Positions 16,969 to 26,700 of a stretch of DNA of 64,000 bases are shown here, piece after piece. The notes beneath the pieces were generated by a model. It was not told the DNA's origin and searched no databases. It worked only from the letters and a program-made list of their open reading frames with translations. This stretch comes from Prolixibacteraceae bacterium UBA6029 (lineage in GTDB: Bacteria > Bacteroidota > Bacteroidia > Bacteroidales > Prolixibacteraceae). The stretch's first letter is position 1; each line of letters begins with the position of its first letter. The translations under genes were made by a program, and so were the position numbers. Location of the stretch: positions 26,862-90,861 of the forward strand of contig DIZL01000020.1 in the NCBI GenBank assembly GCA_002429385.1. The letters are read 5' to 3'.

Positions 16969-18051
16969 TTAAATCTGAACCAGGCAGTTCTTTAATGCAA
17001 ACATAATTACCTCAATCATATTGGTAGCCCCTGACTTTTGCATGAGTCTGGTTCGGTGTTTCTCCACTGTACGGTCAGAAATCTCAAGCCTGTCGGCGAT
17101 AGCTTTTATTGGCAATCCTTCCATGACCAGGCAAAGAACCTGATTTTCTCTTTTCGTGTAGAGTGTATTATTCTGATTATTTATATTTAAAGTCTTCTGT
17201 TTAAAGATATTGGTTATTTTCTCACCCAGAGCTTCTGAAATCTTAATATTCTCTTGTTTTAGCAAACTGTTTACTTCGTCAGCATAGGCATGGTTAACGG
17301 GAGATGCTACAGAATCGGATTGCTCAGAGAATAATCCGATATAAAGGGTATAATTCGAGTATCTTTCAAATTCCGAAACGACTAACCTTATCGGTAAAGC
17401 TTCTCCATTGTAGGTTTTCATGATAATATTGTCATTAAATATTTCAATTTTATCAGGTTTTTGCTCCTGCATAGCCTCTTCCAGTAATATGAAATGTTCA
17501 TGTTCAATAAAATTTTCAATTTTCATTTCTGCGTGAAGCTTATCGTCAGCCTTAATCTGATTTAGAAATGCTGGATTTGCTTTAAAAATCTCGTTTCCAT
17601 CGAACAGTAGTAATCCAAATGGAGAAAGATCGAATAACCGGTTAAATTCTCTTTTTGCTTCATCACTGATGATACGGAATTTTTCAAGTCTTTTTTCAAT
17701 CGACCGTATTAAATCATCATTGTTAAAAGGTTTGACAATATAGTCATCTGCTCCCAGGGCCATACCGAATCGTATTTCATCCAATTCGGAACTTCCTGAT
17801 AAATAGATAAAGGGAGTATGGTTTAAAACCGAACTTTCCTCCAGCACTTTATAGACCTGGTAGCCATTTATGGGATCCATTTTTATATCGCACAAAACCA
17901 GATCAGGCAGATATTCGAAAGCTTTTTGGATGCCGGAGGCACCATTATTCACATAACAGACATCATAGTTGGATTTGGACAGAATATTCTGAATAGTAAG
18001 ACCTAGATTCTGATCATCTTCAATGACTAGAATTTTCTTTTGAAATTTCAT
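16969..18051 (-). CDS. Response regulator with receiver, PAS-like and LuxR-type HTH domains
   Basis: 360 residues. The receiver domain is residues 5-122, with acidic pocket EDD (11-13), phospho-acceptor Asp55 (LCDIKM) and Lys in VKPF (~108). A PAS-like segment follows (~135-240; FNRLFDLSPFGLLLFDGNEIFKANPAFL). The C-terminal helix-turn-helix (~298-360) matches the LuxR/FixJ type (RENQVLCLVMEGLPIKAIADRLEISDRTVEKHRTRLM). A receiver-PAS-HTH order is uncommon but known in Bacteroidota. No kinase gene is adjacent, so the signal is unknown. Confidence 0.9.
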   Translation of the reverse strand: MKFQKKILVIEDDQNLGLTIQNILSKSNYDVCYVNNGASGIQKAFEYLPDLVLCDIKMDPINGYQVYKVLEESSVLNHTPFIYLSGSSELDEIRFGMALGADDYIVKPFNNDDLIRSIEKRLEKFRIISDEAKREFNRLFDLSPFGLLLFDGNEIFKANPAFLNQIKADDKLHAEMKIENFIEHEHFILLEEAMQEQKPDKIEIFNDNIIMKTYNGEALPIRLVVSEFERYSNYTLYIGLFSEQSDSVASPVNHAYADEVNSLLKQENIKISEALGEKITNIFKQKTLNINNQNNTLYTKRENQVLCLVMEGLPIKAIADRLEISDRTVEKHRTRLMQKSGATNMIEVIMFALKNCLVQI

Positions 18052-18441
18052 ATACGCAATATTAGCTGTTTGATCTCTTAAATCATTATGAAGTATTTGA
18101 TATCAGAAAATGACATTTAATAACGATCTTCCTTAAAATTAAGACAAATGATTGGATTTACAATCATTTATGTCAAAAAATAATCATTGAAGTGAAAAAA
18201 GATATTTTAGAATTATTTATTTCTATACTAGTGTGGTACAAACAATTACTTTTAGAAGAGTGAAATTAAGATACTATGTTAATATTGTCAATTCATTCAA
18301 TCAATGAACCTGATTATGTACATTATTGATCAGGCATTATAGGTGATTGAATTATCAGACTGATATACAATATTATAACTATGCAATACAATACAGCAAA
18401 AGGTGACGCATCAAGTCAGGTCATTTACAACTGAATGTAGA
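18052..18441. other. Intergenic region without a gene
   Basis: AT-rich. A small inverted repeat CCTGAT...ATCAGG is present at ~18308-18333, and TCAATTCATTCAATCAATGA-like direct repeats lie near 18289. No coding or RNA gene is recognised. Confidence 0.4.
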
Positions 18442-21093
18442 TTAATTGTCGCGCCAGGAACTCACCTTTGTAATTTTCAGGTCGCGTAACATAGCCGAGC
18501 TTGCAGCCAGATTGAAACTGTAGCTTTTCCGGGCGCCAAAAGGCACAAAACTGAAGGACATATTCCAACAGTGCAATTTCCTGGTTACATTGAATGTAGT
18601 AAAAGAAAATTTCATTGCCTGAACATCAAAATTGGTATTCATATTTGCATCCCAATTCTCGGTTAATTTGAGCTGACCGCTCATACTAAGGCCTTGATTG
18701 ATATTAGGCTTAACCTTTCCGGCTGAATTCGGAATATACGAATTGGTGTAGAAAAAAGTATAGTCAAACCGGAAACTCCAGGGCATATCAAATTCAACAT
18801 ATTCATTCACATCACCTTTAATTGGCTTTTCAACTTCAGGTTTGTTTTTATCCTTTTCAGGCTCCTTCTTACCTTTCTTGGAATCGAAATTCATCCCGAA
18901 CGACATGTTGGCACTGGTTAATCTTCCGAGTTTATTAATTCCTTTCAGCTGATTCCATGTATATTCGTCGTGCATCCTTCCTTTATTATCGACCACGTAT
19001 GGGTTTAATGTGCCGCCCATATTTACACTTATTCCCTTAATTGTAGTTCGTGCAGTGAGGCTAATATTACTTAGCTTAAAAGAGTCAGCAATCATGTTGT
19101 AGGACGAACTAAATCCCAAATTATCGATGATCTTTACTTTCTTATACTTTGGTTTTCCATCCTTTGACTTAATACTGTCACTAAGGTCAAGCACTTTTGC
19201 TTCCAGATTATTATTTAAGCTGAATGCAATTGCTCCGCTGGCACCCATACCCGGACCTGATCCAAAAACGCCTCTCTCAAAATGATTGTAATACACAACC
19301 TCTCCTCTTCCATTAACATATGAATCCCAGAAATTGAATTTTTTCTGTCCGAAATCAGGAGTATAGCTAAAACTAATCGAAGGGGTCATTTTATGTCGGA
19401 TGGCTTTAATTTTTGAATTTGGATTGCGCATAATATACATTCCATAGATATTTGTATTCGTGCTCAGACTGTATGAATAGTCATAATTTCTTCGGAATCC
19501 ATAGATAGTATCGACAACTACATGTAAAGGTTTTCCCGATTTCGGGTCATTGTAATTCGGGTCGTATCTTTCATTGATATAGTTTGTATACCATCGTTCC
19601 GAATAATTAAAACTTGGACTTACATTAATAAATTTTAAAAGATTGAACGAAGGCAGCGAAATTGGAATTGAATGCCTGATGCCATTTTGCCAGTCCTTTA
19701 CAAGTGATTTGTCTAAAAGGTCGCTTTCTTTTGCAGTTATTGAATTTTTTAGATTTCCTGAGTAACTGAAACTGATCTTATCGTACCACTTTGCTGGACC
19801 AACCTTGCCTTTAGAAAGGAACTTAAACGGATTAACTTTCGACATGTTAAAGGTTAATTCAGGCAAACTCAAAGAAATGGTTGTATCGCGTGAATTCTGA
19901 GAATGACGAAGGTTAATCGACATATTGAAAGGGCTATTCTCGAATTTACGGGAATACGATATACTGGATGATTTTTGTGTTTGTAAATAATTCTGAACCG
20001 AATTCGCATTGTTCATATACGAGTTCTCTTTATCATATGAACTTGTAGACAAATTCACACTAGCAGAAAATGTTCGGTTCGGATTAGCTTTTGAGTCCTG
20101 CGAATGTGACCATGTCAGGCTGAATCCTTTTGTAGTCCTGGCATCGGGAAGCGGTGCTTCGGAATATTTGTTCAGGTTATAACTAAAATCAAGTCCTCCG
20201 TTATATTTATATCTCACCCTGTAATTGGTGTGTACTTTAGTCGCCCATGAACCCTTAGAATAAAAATCACCTCTTAGAGCCAGATCAAAATAATCGTTTG
20301 CAGCCCAGTAATAACCACCGTCTCTTAGAAAAAACCCACGAGTTTGTTCTTCGCCGTAAGTTGGGATGAGGATACCTGAAGTATAGGTAGAAGTTGTTGG
20401 GAAATAACCAAATGGTATCATTGGGAAGTAAATCGGAAAATCTTCCAGAACCAAATATGCCGGACCAGTAATGATTTTTTTATTCGAAATGACCTTTGCC
20501 CTGGTCATCCTCAGGTAAAAATGAGGAGGATCTGCATCACAGGTAGTATATTTCCCTTTCCTTAAAACAAATTCTTCCTTATTAATCTTCTTTGTTAATT
20601 CACTATGAAGAAATCCCTCCCCCTGAGCAGTTTTCACATCGGTAATAATTCCCTTCTGTGTTTCAAAATTATACCTCATTGATTTAGATTCAAACTCATC
20701 CTTACCTTCCTTGAAAACCGGATTTCCGACTATTGTTCCGGTGGAATCAGGCAAGCCTTCGGCATATACTTCTTTTCTGGCCAGATCAAGCATGATGTAA
20801 TCAGCCTTAAGCTCAATATTCTGATAATTGATTACCCCCTTCTTGTACATATATATCTTCTGATTTTCGAAGTCGGGAATAATTGAATCTTCAGCCGTAT
20901 ACGTAATTATATCCTCCAATACAGGTTTATGGATTGAATCAGCTGGTTCCGGATTTTCAGAACGAGAAATCGTATCACCAAGACTTGGCAAATTGGAAGT
21001 AGTAATCGTATCCGATTTCAGATTTAGCTGACCATATGAAGAAAGGGCAACTAAAAATAATATATTTGTAAGAAGATTTTTTATCAAAACCAC
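18442..21093 (-). CDS. lptD: LPS assembly outer-membrane protein LptD-like
   Basis: 883 residues with signal peptide (1-~21, SSYGQ). An OstA/LptA-like beta-jellyroll follows (~70-200; KGVINYQNIELKADYIMLDLARKEVYAEG, FESKSMRYNFETQKG). A long beta-barrel region runs to the C-terminus, with the ARTTIKGISVNMGGTLNPYV segment and a Lys/Glu-rich loop (~745-765). LptD inserts lipopolysaccharide into the outer leaflet. This matches the Bacteroidota putative LPS assembly protein family, without the conserved Cys pairs of the E. coli protein. It is divergent from the amidase gene. Confidence 0.85.
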   Translation of the reverse strand: MVLIKNLLTNILFLVALSSYGQLNLKSDTITTSNLPSLGDTISRSENPEPADSIHKPVLEDIITYTAEDSIIPDFENQKIYMYKKGVINYQNIELKADYIMLDLARKEVYAEGLPDSTGTIVGNPVFKEGKDEFESKSMRYNFETQKGIITDVKTAQGEGFLHSELTKKINKEEFVLRKGKYTTCDADPPHFYLRMTRAKVISNKKIITGPAYLVLEDFPIYFPMIPFGYFPTTSTYTSGILIPTYGEEQTRGFFLRDGGYYWAANDYFDLALRGDFYSKGSWATKVHTNYRVRYKYNGGLDFSYNLNKYSEAPLPDARTTKGFSLTWSHSQDSKANPNRTFSASVNLSTSSYDKENSYMNNANSVQNYLQTQKSSSISYSRKFENSPFNMSINLRHSQNSRDTTISLSLPELTFNMSKVNPFKFLSKGKVGPAKWYDKISFSYSGNLKNSITAKESDLLDKSLVKDWQNGIRHSIPISLPSFNLLKFINVSPSFNYSERWYTNYINERYDPNYNDPKSGKPLHVVVDTIYGFRRNYDYSYSLSTNTNIYGMYIMRNPNSKIKAIRHKMTPSISFSYTPDFGQKKFNFWDSYVNGRGEVVYYNHFERGVFGSGPGMGASGAIAFSLNNNLEAKVLDLSDSIKSKDGKPKYKKVKIIDNLGFSSSYNMIADSFKLSNISLTARTTIKGISVNMGGTLNPYVVDNKGRMHDEYTWNQLKGINKLGRLTSANMSFGMNFDSKKGKKEPEKDKNKPEVEKPIKGDVNEYVEFDMPWSFRFDYTFFYTNSYIPNSAGKVKPNINQGLSMSGQLKLTENWDANMNTNFDVQAMKFSFTTFNVTRKLHCWNMSFSFVPFGARKSYSFNLAASSAMLRDLKITKVSSWRDN

Positions 21094-21191
21094 AGTTTAT
21101 AAGATATGAACACAGATGCTGTTCATTGTGCAAAAATATAAATAAGGCCTATACCTAAACGTCAAGGAATGTAAAATAATTTTAATATTTG

Positions 21192-21199
21192 TATTTTTG
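21192..21199 (+). promoter_or_regulatory. -7 promoter element of the amidase-MCE operon
   Basis: TATTTTTG fits TAnnTTTG, 20 bases before the ATG pair at 21220. A GTG at 21199 lies on the element itself and is not a likely start. Confidence 0.55.
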
Positions 21200-21219
21200 T
21201 GCTGAAACACAAGCAAATT

Positions 21220-22575
21220 ATGATGAAGCAATATTATTTCCGTACTTTTTTACTACTGTGCCTTAGCCTGTTAATGTCCCTAAAATCCTTTTCTGGGACT
21301 TCAAATAATAAAAACAACAAATCGCTTACTGTTATTATTGATCCCGGGCATGGAGGTAAAGATCCCGGAGCAATAGGTAAAGACATTCGGGAGAAAGATA
21401 TTGTACTGGGAGTTGGTCTGAAACTGGGGAAATACATGAATGAAAATTTCCCGGATGTTAAGGTCATATTTACACGAAATACTGATGTTTTCGTTCCATT
21501 AATAGACCGATCGAGGATTGCCAATAAAAACAAGGCTGATTTGTTCATTTCAATTCATGCCAACTTTTGTGGAACACCAGCTACGAGAGGTACCGAAACG
21601 TATTTTCTTGGTGATGCGCGATTAAAAGAGAACCTGGAGATTACAAAGCAAGAAAATTCAGTAATTCTTCTCGAAGATAATTATGCCAATACGTATGAAG
21701 GGTATGATCCGAATTCGTCAGAATCAGATATAATATTTTCAACAATTCAAAATGAATACCAAAGCCAGAGTTTATCCTTCGCCTGGGATATTCAACGACA
21801 ATTCCAATCAAGGATCAATAGTTCTAACCGCGGGCCTAAACAGGCAGGGTTTCTGGTGCTTCGAATGTCTTCAATGCCGAGCGTTTTAATCGAAACCGGA
21901 TTTATAAGTAATCCTGCTGAAGCCACTTATCTTAAGAGTGAAGAAGGACAGCAAAGTATAGCCATGTCGATAATTAATGCATTTCGGAAATTTAAGGCAA
22001 AATATTCAAGTGCAAATATTCCATTAACGGCTGAAACTAAATCAATACCTAACAATCATCGTGTTGCTGCTGATTTAAAAGCAGAATCGGTAAAAAAGAA
22101 TAATGCAAATGAATTAACACGGGATATCAGTCCTGCTGAAAAGACTGTAAAAATAGAAATATCTTCGGTAAAACCTGAAAACTTATCAACGAAAGACACA
22201 TCAAAAAAGACTAACGAGAATAAACCATCAATTGAAAAGACTGCATCTATTGCAGAAAAGAAAATCCACAAAGAAATCAACGCAGCGGCAGGGGCATCAA
22301 CATCAAACAGTTCTTCGGGGGAAAATAGTAAATATTATAGTGTACAGATTGGAGCAAATACGATTCCGGTAGAACCAACAGCATCAAATTTCAAAGGATT
22401 AAAAGATGTCCGAAGGGAAAAAAGCGACAAATATTTCCGCTATTATATTGGGAGAGAATCTTCAATTGAGCAAATTACACCACTTCTACGAAAAATACAA
22501 TTAAAATTTTCACAGGCATTCATCGTGTCTTTTGTTGATGGTAAGCGAATTATCATTAATACCGAAACCAAATAA
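21220..22575 (+). CDS. N-acetylmuramoyl-L-alanine amidase with SPOR-like C-terminus
   Basis: 451 residues from the first of two adjacent ATGs. A signal peptide (1-~26) precedes an Amidase_3 domain (37-260) with zinc ligands His44 (DPGHGG), Glu59 and His113 (SIHAN) and catalytic Glu225 (VLIETGF). It cleaves the amide bond between MurNAc and the stem peptide in the periplasm. A Lys/Ser-rich linker (~265-368) leads to a SPOR-like domain (370-450; YYSVQIGAN, FKGLKDVRRE, FSQAFIVSFVDGKRI) expected to bind denuded septal glycan. It is divergent from lptD and upstream of the MCE gene. Confidence 0.92.
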   Translation: MMKQYYFRTFLLLCLSLLMSLKSFSGTSNNKNNKSLTVIIDPGHGGKDPGAIGKDIREKDIVLGVGLKLGKYMNENFPDVKVIFTRNTDVFVPLIDRSRIANKNKADLFISIHANFCGTPATRGTETYFLGDARLKENLEITKQENSVILLEDNYANTYEGYDPNSSESDIIFSTIQNEYQSQSLSFAWDIQRQFQSRINSSNRGPKQAGFLVLRMSSMPSVLIETGFISNPAEATYLKSEEGQQSIAMSIINAFRKFKAKYSSANIPLTAETKSIPNNHRVAADLKAESVKKNNANELTRDISPAEKTVKIEISSVKPENLSTKDTSKKTNENKPSIEKTASIAEKKIHKEINAAAGASTSNSSSGENSKYYSVQIGANTIPVEPTASNFKGLKDVRREKSDKYFRYYIGRESSIEQITPLLRKIQLKFSQAFIVSFVDGKRIIINTETK

Positions 22576-22666
22576 CCATCAGGGAGATCGGAATTAAAAA
22601 AATCTATTAGGTTTCCTGATTATTGCTGTTTAGCTTTGTATTAGGAAAACTTAAACATCAAGAAGT

Positions 22667-23926
22667 ATGATAAAAATTTCGAAATATACCAAATTAGGCT
22701 TTTTAGTACTTGCCAGCTTATTTATTCTTATTTGGGGAATAAACTATCTTAAAGGAATCGATATACTAAGGCGGAATACAAATTACTTCGTTGTATATGA
22801 CAAGATTGACGGATTACTAAAGTCAAGTTCAGTATCCATTAATGGATACCAGGTCGGCCAGGTTTCAGAGATCAAATTTTTGGGTGACTATTCCGGTCGA
22901 CTATTAGTTACATTATCGCTTAAGGGAGATTATAAAATTGCCAAAGGTTCAACCGCAACAATTGTTTCAAGCGATATTATGGGAACAAAATCGATCAAAC
23001 TTGAAATTGTACATTCTGGAATATATTACAATCCAAACGACACCCTACCTGGAACAACTGAAAAAGATTTAAAAGAACAGGTCAGCATGCAGGTACTTCC
23101 TTTGAAGAAGAAAGCAGAAGAGTTAATTGCTTCACTTGATTCGGCATTGACAGTAGTAACCTATGTTTTCAATAAAAGAACCAGACAAAATCTAACACAG
23201 AGTTTCGAAAATATTAATCGTACGATTGCAAACCTTGAATCAGCATCAATTCAGTTGAAAGAAACTATGAACAGTGGTAAAATCAACTCAATTATAACAA
23301 ATATAGATAGTATCAGCACTACAGTTAAACACAGTTCAGGAGCTATAACAAATCTTATTAAAAACATGTCATCCATGTCTGATACACTTTCAAGATTGAA
23401 TATCAGTCCAGTTTTTGCTGAAATAGGCGCTTCTGTTTCGGGTTTAAAAACAATCATTCAAAAACTGAATACAACTGATAGCTCTGCTGGTATGTTGATT
23501 AATGATCCTGTGTTATATAAAAATCTGAATAGTTTAGCAGGGAGTCTTGATTTACTTTTGAAAGATGTTCGTAATAATCCCAAACGTTACGTTCACTTTT
23601 CTGCGTTCAATATTGGAAAGGATGTTTATATTACTGCAAGACCATCTACCCTGGATGAAAAGAATCAGATAATTTATAAAATACATTTAATTTCAAGTTC
23701 CGCAAAATTATCGATTGAATCATCATTTTTCAAAGGATTAGGTCCAATTGAAGAAATAAAGGTTAGCGACACCTACAATTACATGGCTGGAAAATCTGCC
23801 GATTTTGAAATCATTTCCAAACTACTTGAGACCGCAAAAATCAATTTTCCCGATGCAAGTTTAGTAGCTTTTAAGAATGGAAGGAAAATTAAACTGGAGA
23901 AAGCAATCAAAAAACGAGCAAATTAG
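22667..23926 (+). CDS. MlaD/MCE family lipid-transport protein with a SPOR-like C-terminal extension
   Basis: 419 residues. An N-terminal membrane anchor (8-26) precedes an MCE domain (~35-115; VVYDKIDGLLKSSSVSINGYQVGQVSEI, IVSSDIMGTKSIKLEI). A long helical coiled-coil region (~135-300) follows. Residues 335-410 resemble the amidase C-terminus next door (YKIHLISSS, FFKGLGPIEEIKV, FPDASLVAFKNGRKI). MCE proteins bind lipids for transport between the two membranes, usually with an ABC transporter. Its ABC partners are not in this window. The gene follows the amidase by 91 bases. Confidence 0.88.
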   Translation: MIKISKYTKLGFLVLASLFILIWGINYLKGIDILRRNTNYFVVYDKIDGLLKSSSVSINGYQVGQVSEIKFLGDYSGRLLVTLSLKGDYKIAKGSTATIVSSDIMGTKSIKLEIVHSGIYYNPNDTLPGTTEKDLKEQVSMQVLPLKKKAEELIASLDSALTVVTYVFNKRTRQNLTQSFENINRTIANLESASIQLKETMNSGKINSIITNIDSISTTVKHSSGAITNLIKNMSSMSDTLSRLNISPVFAEIGASVSGLKTIIQKLNTTDSSAGMLINDPVLYKNLNSLAGSLDLLLKDVRNNPKRYVHFSAFNIGKDVYITARPSTLDEKNQIIYKIHLISSSAKLSIESSFFKGLGPIEEIKVSDTYNYMAGKSADFEIISKLLETAKINFPDASLVAFKNGRKIKLEKAIKKRAN

Positions 23927-24215
23927 TTAAAGATAGATTTAAAAATTATTGTAAAACATGCTATAATCCTTTATTGGTATGTATTTGCCCAATCTAATAA
24001 ATTAAAAGCCTGATAATCAAATATATAAATATAATTAAAAAATATTAAACTTTTTTTGATTTTTAAATGCCTGAGTTATAAAGTACTTATCTTTTTTTGG
24101 TAAAAGTCAATAGCAAATGCATTTTTTTTCTACATTTTTTTTCGCAAAATTTGCTTTCAGGGAAAAAAATCAGGGAATACAACTTAGTCAAACTTTTTTA
24201 ATATCAGGCTCCAAA
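23927..24215. other. AT-rich region upstream of dnaA
   Basis: 289 very AT-rich bases with long A and T runs. I looked for DnaA boxes (TTATCCACA-like) and saw no convincing one, so I do not call an origin here. A frame extending dnaA upstream to 24117 runs through low-complexity T-rich sequence and is unlikely to be translated. Confidence 0.45.
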
Positions 24216-25646
24216 ATGATTAATGATTATCGTTTGGTTTGGGATCGTTGTCTGTCAATTATTCGAGACAATGTTCCAGGCATTAGTTTTAAGACATGGT
24301 TTGAGCCAATCGTTCCAGTCAATCTGGATGATGAAGTTCTTACTATTCAGGTTCCAAGTCCATTTTTTTACGAATATCTTGAAGAACAGTACATCGACTT
24401 GCTCAGGAAAACTTTGAGAAAAGAGCTGGGGCAGGGAGCCAAGTTGGAGTATGTTGTGGTAATGAGTAACAATCAAAGTAACTCGCAACCTTATACCGTA
24501 AAATATCCGACGAACAACAACAGTAAGATTCAAAATAAACCAATGAGTATTCCCCTGAAGACCGAAGGAAAGTCTTCAATACGAAATCCATTTATTATTC
24601 CCGGGATTCAGAAGATCCAGATTGATCCGCAATTAAGGCTTGATAATAACTTCGATAATTTTGTTGAAGGTGAATGTAACCGTCTGGCACGTAGTGCTGG
24701 CTATGCTGTATCGCAAAACCCAGGAGGCACAGCGTTTAATCCACTCATGATTTATGGCAATTCAGGTCTCGGCAAAACCCATCTGGCACATGCTATTGGC
24801 ATCGAAGTCAAAGAGCGTCATCCAGATAAAGTAGTACTTTACGTAAATGCCAATAAATTTCAAACTCAATTTACCGAAGCAACCCGCAACAACAACAGAA
24901 ACGATTTTCTGAATTTTTACCAAATGATAGATGTCCTGATTCTTGACGATGTTCAGGAATTTGCCGGCAAGGAAAAGACTCAGGAAACATTCTTCCATAT
25001 TTTTAATCATTTGCATCAGAGTGGCAAGCAGCTAATTCTGACTTCTGATAAACCACCAATTGAACTGAAAGGACTTGAACAAAGGCTTCTTTCAAGATTC
25101 AAATGGGGATTAACTGCTGATTTGCAGCAACCCAGTTTCGAAACACGGATGGATATACTGAAGCGTAAGACTTACAAAGATGGGATTGAAATTTCTATCG
25201 ATATTATGGAATATATTGCCTCTCACATAACTACCAATGTCAGGGAACTCGAAGGTGCCCTGGTTTCTCTTCTTGCCCAATCAACGCTGAATAAAAAGGA
25301 AATAACAATCGAGCTGGCCAGCGAAATGATTAATAAGCTAGTCAAAAACTCGAAACGCGAATTATCTATCGACTATATTTCAAAAGTGGTTTGTGATTAT
25401 TTTAATATGCCGGTAGATTCACTTCAGGCAAAAACCCGCAAGCGCGAAGTTGTTCAGGCTCGTCAGCTGGCAATGTATTTTTCCAAGAGCATGACCAAAT
25501 CATCGCTTGCATCCATCGGTTCTCAAATCGGCAACAAGGACCATGCAACTGTACTTCATGCTTGCAAAACGGTAAATAATCTAAAAGAAACAGACAAGGC
25601 TTTTAAGCTTTGTGTCGACGAGATAGAAAAGAAACTGAAATTATAA
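24216..25646 (+). CDS. dnaA: Chromosomal replication initiator protein DnaA
   Basis: 476 residues from the ATG at 24216 (MINDYRLVWDRCLSII). Domain I (1-~85) is followed by a variable linker, the AAA+ domain III (~145-355) with Walker A GNSGLGKT (~184) and Walker B LILDDVQEF, and domain IV with the DnaA signature (IGSQIGNKDHATVLHACKTV). It binds origin boxes and melts oriC. An in-frame ATG 33 codons upstream gives a Phe-rich tail atypical of DnaA and is rejected. It ends in a palindromic terminator. Confidence 0.97.
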   Translation: MINDYRLVWDRCLSIIRDNVPGISFKTWFEPIVPVNLDDEVLTIQVPSPFFYEYLEEQYIDLLRKTLRKELGQGAKLEYVVVMSNNQSNSQPYTVKYPTNNNSKIQNKPMSIPLKTEGKSSIRNPFIIPGIQKIQIDPQLRLDNNFDNFVEGECNRLARSAGYAVSQNPGGTAFNPLMIYGNSGLGKTHLAHAIGIEVKERHPDKVVLYVNANKFQTQFTEATRNNNRNDFLNFYQMIDVLILDDVQEFAGKEKTQETFFHIFNHLHQSGKQLILTSDKPPIELKGLEQRLLSRFKWGLTADLQQPSFETRMDILKRKTYKDGIEISIDIMEYIASHITTNVRELEGALVSLLAQSTLNKKEITIELASEMINKLVKNSKRELSIDYISKVVCDYFNMPVDSLQAKTRKREVVQARQLAMYFSKSMTKSSLASIGSQIGNKDHATVLHACKTVNNLKETDKAFKLCVDEIEKKLKL

Positions 25647-25653
25647 TAGCTGG

Positions 25654-25679
25654 AGCAGGTCATATGACCTGCTTTTTTG
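25654..25679 (+). terminator. Intrinsic terminator of dnaA
   Basis: The perfect palindrome AGCAGGTCATATGACCTGCT (25654-25673) is followed by TTTTTT. Confidence 0.88.
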
Positions 25680-25804
25680 TTCCATGAAAAATCAGATTAA
25701 ATGATTTATATTGGATCCTCCATATTTGGAGAAAAGCTTTCGAAGATTAATTTTGCAGGAGTATTATTCGTAGTTATCGCCATCTTGACATTAATGAAAT
25801 ATTG

Positions 25805-26404
25805 ATGGAAGACACTTACAAAACCATATCACAGTCTTCTGAAGGGATTTATAAAGAAAAAGGAAGTAAATTTATTTCACTGGCATATCCTGTGACTTCA
25901 GAAGACCAGATCAGGGAGATTGTGCAATTTCTTAAAAAAGAGCACCATTCGGCCCGGCATCATTGTTATGCATGGCGATTAGGTCATGAAAAAACACATT
26001 TCAGAGCAAACGATGACGGTGAACCCTCTTCCACTGCCGGCAAACCAATTCTGGGACAAATACAGAGTTTCGACCTTACCAATATTCTGATTGTTGTTGT
26101 CAGGTATTTTGGCGGGACACTTCTTGGTGTGAGCGGACTAATCAATGCCTATCGGAATGCTGCTCTGGATGCAATCAATCAGGCAGAAATTGTTGAACTG
26201 CTGGTTGAACAACAACTATTAATTGAATTCGGATATGAAAGCATGAACGAAGTCATGAAGATTTTTAAGGATGAAAAACTACCACAGACAGATCCCCGGT
26301 TTGATCTTAATTGCAGGATTCAAACGCAAATCAGGTTAAATGAATTATTAAGGATTGAAGAAGGATTGAAAAAAATTGAAGGACTTAAAATTTTGCATAT
26401 TTAA
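25805..26404 (+). CDS. YigZ/IMPACT family protein
   Basis: 199 residues from the ATG at 25805; a preceding TTG adds one residue. The UPF0029/IMPACT N-terminal domain (residues ~5-125) shows KGSKFISLAYPV, HHSARHHCYAWRLG, NDDGEPSSTAGKPIL and VVVRYFGGTLLGVSGLINAYR. The C-terminal ~65 residues are the DUF1949-type small domain. Bacterial YigZ has no settled role; links to translation and ribosome-associated regulation are proposed from the eukaryotic relative. It is a stand-alone gene after the dnaA terminator. Confidence 0.9.
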   Translation: MEDTYKTISQSSEGIYKEKGSKFISLAYPVTSEDQIREIVQFLKKEHHSARHHCYAWRLGHEKTHFRANDDGEPSSTAGKPILGQIQSFDLTNILIVVVRYFGGTLLGVSGLINAYRNAALDAINQAEIVELLVEQQLLIEFGYESMNEVMKIFKDEKLPQTDPRFDLNCRIQTQIRLNELLRIEEGLKKIEGLKILHI

Positions 26405-26505
26405 TAGGTCCTGTTTACATTCGATGTCAGGTGTTAATAACCTTTTCATAACTATTAAACGATATTAATACGTACATCGTAAAAACAGCTTAATTTTAGA
26501 CTTTG

Positions 26506-26700
26506 ATGGAACGCCTGAATAATCAATATTCCCAATTCGTAGGTGAAATGCTTCACTTGCGTGATAGTTTCCCAACTTTCCCGTTTCCTGTCCATCAATT
26601 AAACGTTACAACATTACATTTTTATCCGGATTCCGGGATAACTATTAAAACCAACAGAAAGAAAGCTTCTGTTGGTTTTTTTTTGCTTTGCATTCCTTAA
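26506..26700 (+). CDS. Putative pyrBI leader peptide (pyrL-like)
   Basis: A 64-codon ORF from the ATG at 26506, ending 12 bases before pyrB. It has no recognisable domain. Its frame runs across a strong intrinsic terminator (26647-26684), so a ribosome translating it would melt the hairpin. Upstream in the ORF lies a pyrimidine-rich stretch encoding SFPTFPFP (26567-26590) and a small hairpin at ~26622-26640 that could pause polymerase. This matches the plan of E. coli pyrL, where low UTP stalls polymerase so the ribosome catches up and prevents termination. The leader role is inferred. Confidence 0.6.
   Translation: MERLNNQYSQFVGEMLHLRDSFPTFPFPVHQLNVTTLHFYPDSGITIKTNRKKASVGFFLLCIP
26647..26684 (+). 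terminator. Putative pyrBI attenuator
   Basis: Stem AAAACCAACAGAA (26647-26659) pairs with TTCTGTTGGTTTT (26667-26679), leading into nine T residues (26676-26684). It lies inside the leader ORF and 29 bases before the pyrB ATG. Confidence 0.8.

Noticed and set aside
23927..24215. Possible replication origin upstream of dnaA
   Set aside because: The region is very AT-rich, but I found no cluster of DnaA boxes; dnaA is often not at oriC in Bacteroidota.
24117..24215. 33-codon N-terminal extension of DnaA
   Set aside because: Phe-rich low-complexity sequence not seen in DnaA; MINDYRLVW at 24216 is the natural start.
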